NCBI GenBank assembly: GCA_026260175.1
Contig: JAKCWW010000114.1
Span: forward strand, 44,795 to 108,794
Source of the DNA: Reticulitermes lucifugus
Lineage: Eukaryota > Arthropoda > Insecta > Blattodea > Rhinotermitidae
Length of the DNA stretch: 64,000 nucleotides
Reading direction: 5' to 3'
Positions 60,500 through 64,000 of this stretch are shown here, in pieces; within the stretch, counting starts at the first letter, position 1; every line of letters starts with the position of its first letter. The notes beneath the pieces were generated by a model that was given only the letters and a program-made list of their open reading frames with translations, was not told where the DNA came from and did no database searches. A program made the translations under genes and the position numbers.

Positions 60500-60775
60500 G
60501 TGTACGCCATGAAGCCGTATGTAGGAATGGACGCATAGCTCCACTTATTCTTAACCTCGGCACCATATGGGAATTTTCGCTTCACGTTGTGGCCATTACC
60601 TCCGGGTAAAGAGCACCTGTAAAGCGTTAAACAGGATGATGGGTGGGCCCCAATGCCAGTATGCAGGATCTGGATAAGAAAAAATATTATTTTCCTTCCG
60701 GGAGACGAGCCACGGTTCCTCGGTTGCCCCGTCCGTAGTCTATTCATTGTACTAACCAAGCTATACCGGCTCTGA
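60500..60775 (-). mobile_element. SINE-2, reversed
   Basis: The plus strand reads TTCTTAACCTCGGCACCATA, TTCACGTTGTGGCCATTACC, GGATGATGGGTGGGCCCCAA, then the head CGAGCCACGGTTCCTCGG and CTAACCAAGCTATACCGGC. The 116-codon minus frame is its translation. Confidence 0.75.
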
Positions 60776-61107
60776 GACTTATGAACAGGTGGCAGAAAAT
60801 TAATTCAACGGAACAAGTAATTCAGAGTTACTGGAGGCAAAAATGAATAGCACACGAAGACAGAAAAATCCTATGAAGGAAAAGAAGGAGAAACAGAAGA
60901 AGAAGGAGGAGAAAAAGAAGAAGAACGTCAAAACAATACCAAAGTCTGTTTACTTCAAATTAGAAAACTGCTGTTGCTGCTGGTTAATTATCTTCAACAC
61001 TGGCTTCACAGAATGTGGTGCTGAATCAAAATAACATGCTAGAATATAAACAAAAGAAGATAGTAAGGCTTCGAACAGGACTAATTAACTAACCCCATTG
61101 TAAAGAT
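60776..61107. other. (AAG)-rich tract and unrecognised sequence
   Basis: A purine-rich tract of GAAG/AAG units runs 60877-60930 and gives a Lys/Glu-rich frame that should not be read as a gene. Confidence 0.6.
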
Positions 61108-61185
61108 TCTTTTTGAAAAGTTGATAGTTACTCAGTTATTCAAGAAATTCTCTGCCTTTTAAGGTACAAGAAGCTTCATTAACTT
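61108..61185 (+). repeat. Family G repeat fragment
   Basis: TTTTGAAAAGTTGATAGTTA, CTCAGTTATTCAAGAAATTC and AAGGTACAAGAAGCTTCATT match the LEKLT-QL-KKFPAFYGTRRFI-type repeat seen at 45380. Confidence 0.6.
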
Positions 61186-62498
61186 CACACAAAAGTCTAT
61201 TTTCGGCCACATGAAAGAGAGCAACTCTTTCACGCACTATCCCTCTCAGATTAATTTTAATACTATCTTTATATCTGTGTCTCGATCTCCGAAGTAATCT
61301 TTTTCCTTGAAGTTTAATTAATGCAGATTTGGCCTTTTTAACGACGTTATTTCAACTAAAGTTATTATGTAGCATCCAACTTAAAATTATTTGTGGATGA
61401 CAAAATGAGTAGCCGTACGAAGCGGCCATGGTCTGTGTTAAGGTATGGTACCTGCCCTGACTTTAGTACAGAGAAAAGCCACGGACGTTTCAGTGGTGTA
61501 GTTACCCTCTATACCGAGATCAGAAAATGGAAACTCCCGAATACGGACTATTCTACAGAGAATTATTCCCCTTTGTTATTGTCCTGCAAAAATTGATTCA
61601 TTTTTTTCATTACTAGGAGACCAAACATTAAAATTATTTAAATTTGACCACTATGTTCTACTCTATTTAGTGAAAATGTTGTAAAAATAGAATAAAACTG
61701 GTTTACCACCGCCAAACGTGACGACATGAAAAGGAATTAGCCTGCAAGGGTACAACAATGTATTCTCTACTGTTCTGCTTGGATTGAGCCTTTAGTGGAC
61801 GATGCTGTATGTTTGTTGATGGCTAAAAGTGGCCGCTAACCACGCCCAGAGGGATTTCGCTGACTCGCTGCTCTCATCAGCAACTCACCCACACACCCTA
61901 CACCCATCCTACCGCTGTTTCTGCACCCCAATTCTCTCTCCCTTTCTCTCATTCTCCCGAGTATAAAAAATGCCGCACATGCGCAGTATCTATACATAAT
62001 GCTGCAGATTTGGAAGATATTAAATTGTTGCCAATTACTGTCAAAACGACTAAAAGAGATCCACTTTTTAATTAAAACTACCGGACATCCCTGCGCCCAG
62101 CACTTCAAAAGGGACAGAACCTGTAACGCATGATTAAAAGCGATTACTTCATGAAACATTTTTATTCCTTCGAAAAAAACACCTCCTTTCTAAAATAGGA
62201 AAATATTAAGATTTCATTTTAAACATCCTAAGGAAAATATGGAAAAACCTAAATGCCTGCTCTTATTTCCACGTACTATGCAAGTGTGAGGCCAATAATA
62301 AGGTAACATATAATAAATACATGAGACCTGGTTCTTATGCGCACTGTCAGCAGTAATATTTATGTAGCCATAAAGAGCAGGTACGCTGTGTTGGGTGATA
62401 CAGTGCTGTCGAATCTGGTAGAAATGTGCCGAATTTCTTGGGAATTATTTGCCCCAACTTTAGGTGTAGTCTTTTAGAAATTTGCTGACATTTCTTAG
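61186..62498. other. Mostly unrecognised; SINE scrap at 61425-61480
   Basis: TGTGTTAAGGTATGGTACCT and AAAAGCCACGGACG at 61434-61501 resemble a SINE body. A pyrimidine-rich stretch followed by a TATA-like box at 61962 is listed separately. Confidence 0.35.
61930..61990 (+). promoter_or_regulatory. Possible TATA-type promoter
   Basis: Repeated CTCTCT/CTCTC (GAGA-type on the minus strand) precede TATAAAAAA at 61962-61970, and a CAGT resembling an initiator lies at 61984-61987. The spacing is a little short (about 22-23 bases), and no coding frame follows. This could be chance. Confidence 0.15.
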
Positions 62499-62600
62499 AA
62501 ACCTCCATCTTCAGTGTGTACATGCGGGCAGAAGTTTCCGCCGATACGTCGGTAAATATATAACAGAATACAAGGCGTCACATCCCAGAATACAGTAATC
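62499..62600 (+). repeat. Family B repeat
   Basis: GCGGGCAGAAGTTTCCGC (stem II), GATACGTCGGTAAATAT, then CAAGGCGTCACATCCCAGAA. The block after stem II keeps ACGUCGGUA, but the core and the GAAA are altered. Confidence 0.6.
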
Positions 62601-63065
62601 ACTTCGTTAAAATTGTTTTTTTATGACTATGATAGAATCTAAAGCAGTCAAACATGAAACTGTTACAGTCGAGTTCTAAAGATCTTTTCCACCCGTCTAT
62701 AGCCCCATACAACTGTGTCGGTGTTATATACAAGAGTCCCAGAAATTGTTTGGTTAAGTGTATCTAACACACATGTGAAATAGAGACAGCCGCTACAAGA
62801 ACCTGACTGTTGTATCTGGACTGTTACGGAAGGAGAAATGTTTGAAGCATTGCCAACAGCTTTCACGGCTCTACTACTCTGCTTGTATCATTCTCAGTTC
62901 CCTGCAGGCTGTCATGTTAAATCAGGTGCATGCAAAGTTCGTTTTAGAGCTCGCGTTCTCAAGCTCGCATAAATTCACAAAAAAATGCTGTGTGTATAAA
63001 GTGCTTATAAATTTTTATGTTCATGTCTTTTTACAATTTTAGTTACTAGTAGTTGCATTAAAAAT
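62601..63065. other. AT-rich sequence, nothing recognised
   Basis: Short frames without motifs. Confidence 0.5.
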
Positions 63066-63080
63066 GTGTTTACTTTAAAT

Positions 63081-63494
63081 TTTATATTGCTTTTATCGTA
63101 CATTTTCACTTAGTATTCAGTAACCAACAAATGCACAAACATAAACTACTTTATAGTTTTATTAATATCGATGCATTCCCCTACACGTGTTTCGGTCCGT
63201 AGATCATCTTCAGGGGGGTAACAAGCTACTACACTTCACATGCCGAAGAACACACTTGTCTTAGAAGTAAGTGATAAAAACACATTTGAATTTGTAAAAT
63301 ACGTAAAACTGTAGTAACTTATAATTTTATCGTATAAGTTAAAGTCAAAAGTTAAAGTGCATCAAGTGACAACCCTGCTATTTTAACTTTTGACTACGGT
63401 CTACGGACCGAAACATGTGTAAGGGAATGCATCGATATTAATAAAAACTATAAAGTCGTTTATTTTTGTGCATTTGTTGGTTACTGAATACTAA
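63081..63494 (+). mobile_element. Family A foldback element
   Basis: The head TTGCTTTTATCGTACATTTT is diverged. Inverted arms of about 100 bases share TAACCAACAAATGCACAAA and ATATCGATGCATTCCC (left) with their complements (right). Flanks GTGTTTACTTTAAAT and GTGTTTCCTTTAGTT (63066-63080, 63495-63509; 12 of 15 match) look like a target duplication. The left arm has a good hammerhead core on the minus strand; the right arm keeps stem II and GAAAC but has lost the CUGANGA part. Confidence 0.7.
63178..63217 (-). ncRNA. Hammerhead ribozyme motif, left arm
   Basis: Minus strand: stem I CCCC (63217-63214) with GGGG (63181-63178), core CUGAAGA (63213-63207), a weak stem II (GAUC/GGACC region), GAAAC, stem III ACA-CG-UGU, and A at 63182 in the cleavage position. 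The stem II partner in the other arm (GGTC...GACC) suggests a G-to-A change in this copy. Confidence 0.55.
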
Positions 63495-63509
63495 GTGTTT
63501 CCTTTAGTT

Positions 63510-64000
63510 CACCTTACTTTCTTTTACCTCGTCTAGTGCTGAGGTTAAGAATTTGTGCAGCTGTACTTCTGCTCCCCCTATATGAATTCATGGCATCGAC
63601 AGGGACATCTTTAAATTTACTTGCTTTTATGTGTTGTTTGTATGAATATAAAACATTTTTTACTTTGAGGGAAAATCACAGATTGGAGATCTTGGGTGCA
63701 CAGTTTTGATGAGAACATGTGGCAGTGACGGAAACCCATTAAAACATTTGTTGACTGTTAATTTACCCAACGACGCTGTTTCAACTACATAATATCTATT
63801 GAGTAAAATAGAAGAAGAACTTTACTGTTAAGTATAGTTAGTACTTGGAAAGAGATAAGTGGGATCTAATGCACAGTATTATATTATTCAAATGAAGAGA
63901 CTGGAGTAGACCCTAGGGAGTATGGCCGGTAAGACGGCAGAAATGCAAACCGCGTACCTACTGAATATCAGCCCAGAGTTGATCAATATGTAACCATCGA
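63510..64000. other. SINE-2 scrap, then unrecognised
   Basis: CCTCGTCTAGTGCTGAGGTT and GCTGTACTTCTGCTCCCCCT at 63527-63585 are plus-strand SINE-2 body. The remainder was not recognised. Confidence 0.5.

Noticed and set aside
60843-61034. Lys/Glu-rich short protein
   Set aside because: It is generated by an (AAG)-type purine tract.
1-64000. CRISPR arrays, operons, bacterial ribosome-binding sites, rRNA genes
   Set aside because: Nothing of this kind is visible; the repeats, splice-like signals and transposon types are eukaryotic.

Overview
The window is eukaryotic, AT-rich, intron- and intergenic-like DNA from an insect. Several dispersed repeats (a tRNA-derived SINE with a TTTACC-type tail, a tRNA-Leu-like SINE, and repeats that give spurious peptides such as TTRRHIPEDS-like or VPHREHSV-like strings) are ones I associate from memory with cockroach and termite sequence. 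Blattodea, or another polyneopteran, is therefore my best guess; it is an inference, not a database result. There are two assembly gaps: 50 N at 21811-21860 and 100 N at 45448-45547.

No complete protein-coding gene can be supported. The best host signal is a possible last coding exon on the plus strand at 38270-38409, with a splice acceptor, 46 codons, a stop and downstream AATAAA signals. A weaker open frame lies at 9937-10168. Nearly all other recognisable content is mobile-element debris.

The most interesting content is a set of short foldback elements that carry hammerhead-ribozyme-like cores, as described for the terminal repeats of Penelope-like retroelements. Family A has six copies (5255-5355, 7782-8326, 21707-22217, 25134-25335, a weak one at 27192-27292, and 63081-63494). 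The copies share an asymmetric left head close to CGTTGTRTTCACCGTGCAT. Most have inverted arms starting near ACCAACAAATGCAC, and all are flanked by target-site duplications of about 12-15 bp. Where the centre survives, the arms hold a CUGANGA - stem II - GAAA - short stem III - UA (or UU) - stem I motif. Related but more decayed families are a 700 bp foldback at 11583-12282, family B copies at nine places, and single remnants near 28133 and 44905.

Other elements, left to right: SINE fragments throughout; a pogo/Tigger-like transposase tail (18184-18580, minus) beside a PIF/Harbinger-like N-terminal fragment (18796-19029, plus); an RTE-like LINE 3' end with its GAY-repeat tail (32163-32795, minus); an internally deleted mariner with both ends and a TA duplication (43786-44452); a LINE reverse-transcriptase tail next to the second gap (45548-45948, minus); and a DDE transposase C-terminus with an inverted duplication of its own sequence (52475-53002). 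Microsatellites are scattered between them. The remaining stretches are AT-rich sequence in which I recognise nothing, and they are listed as such.
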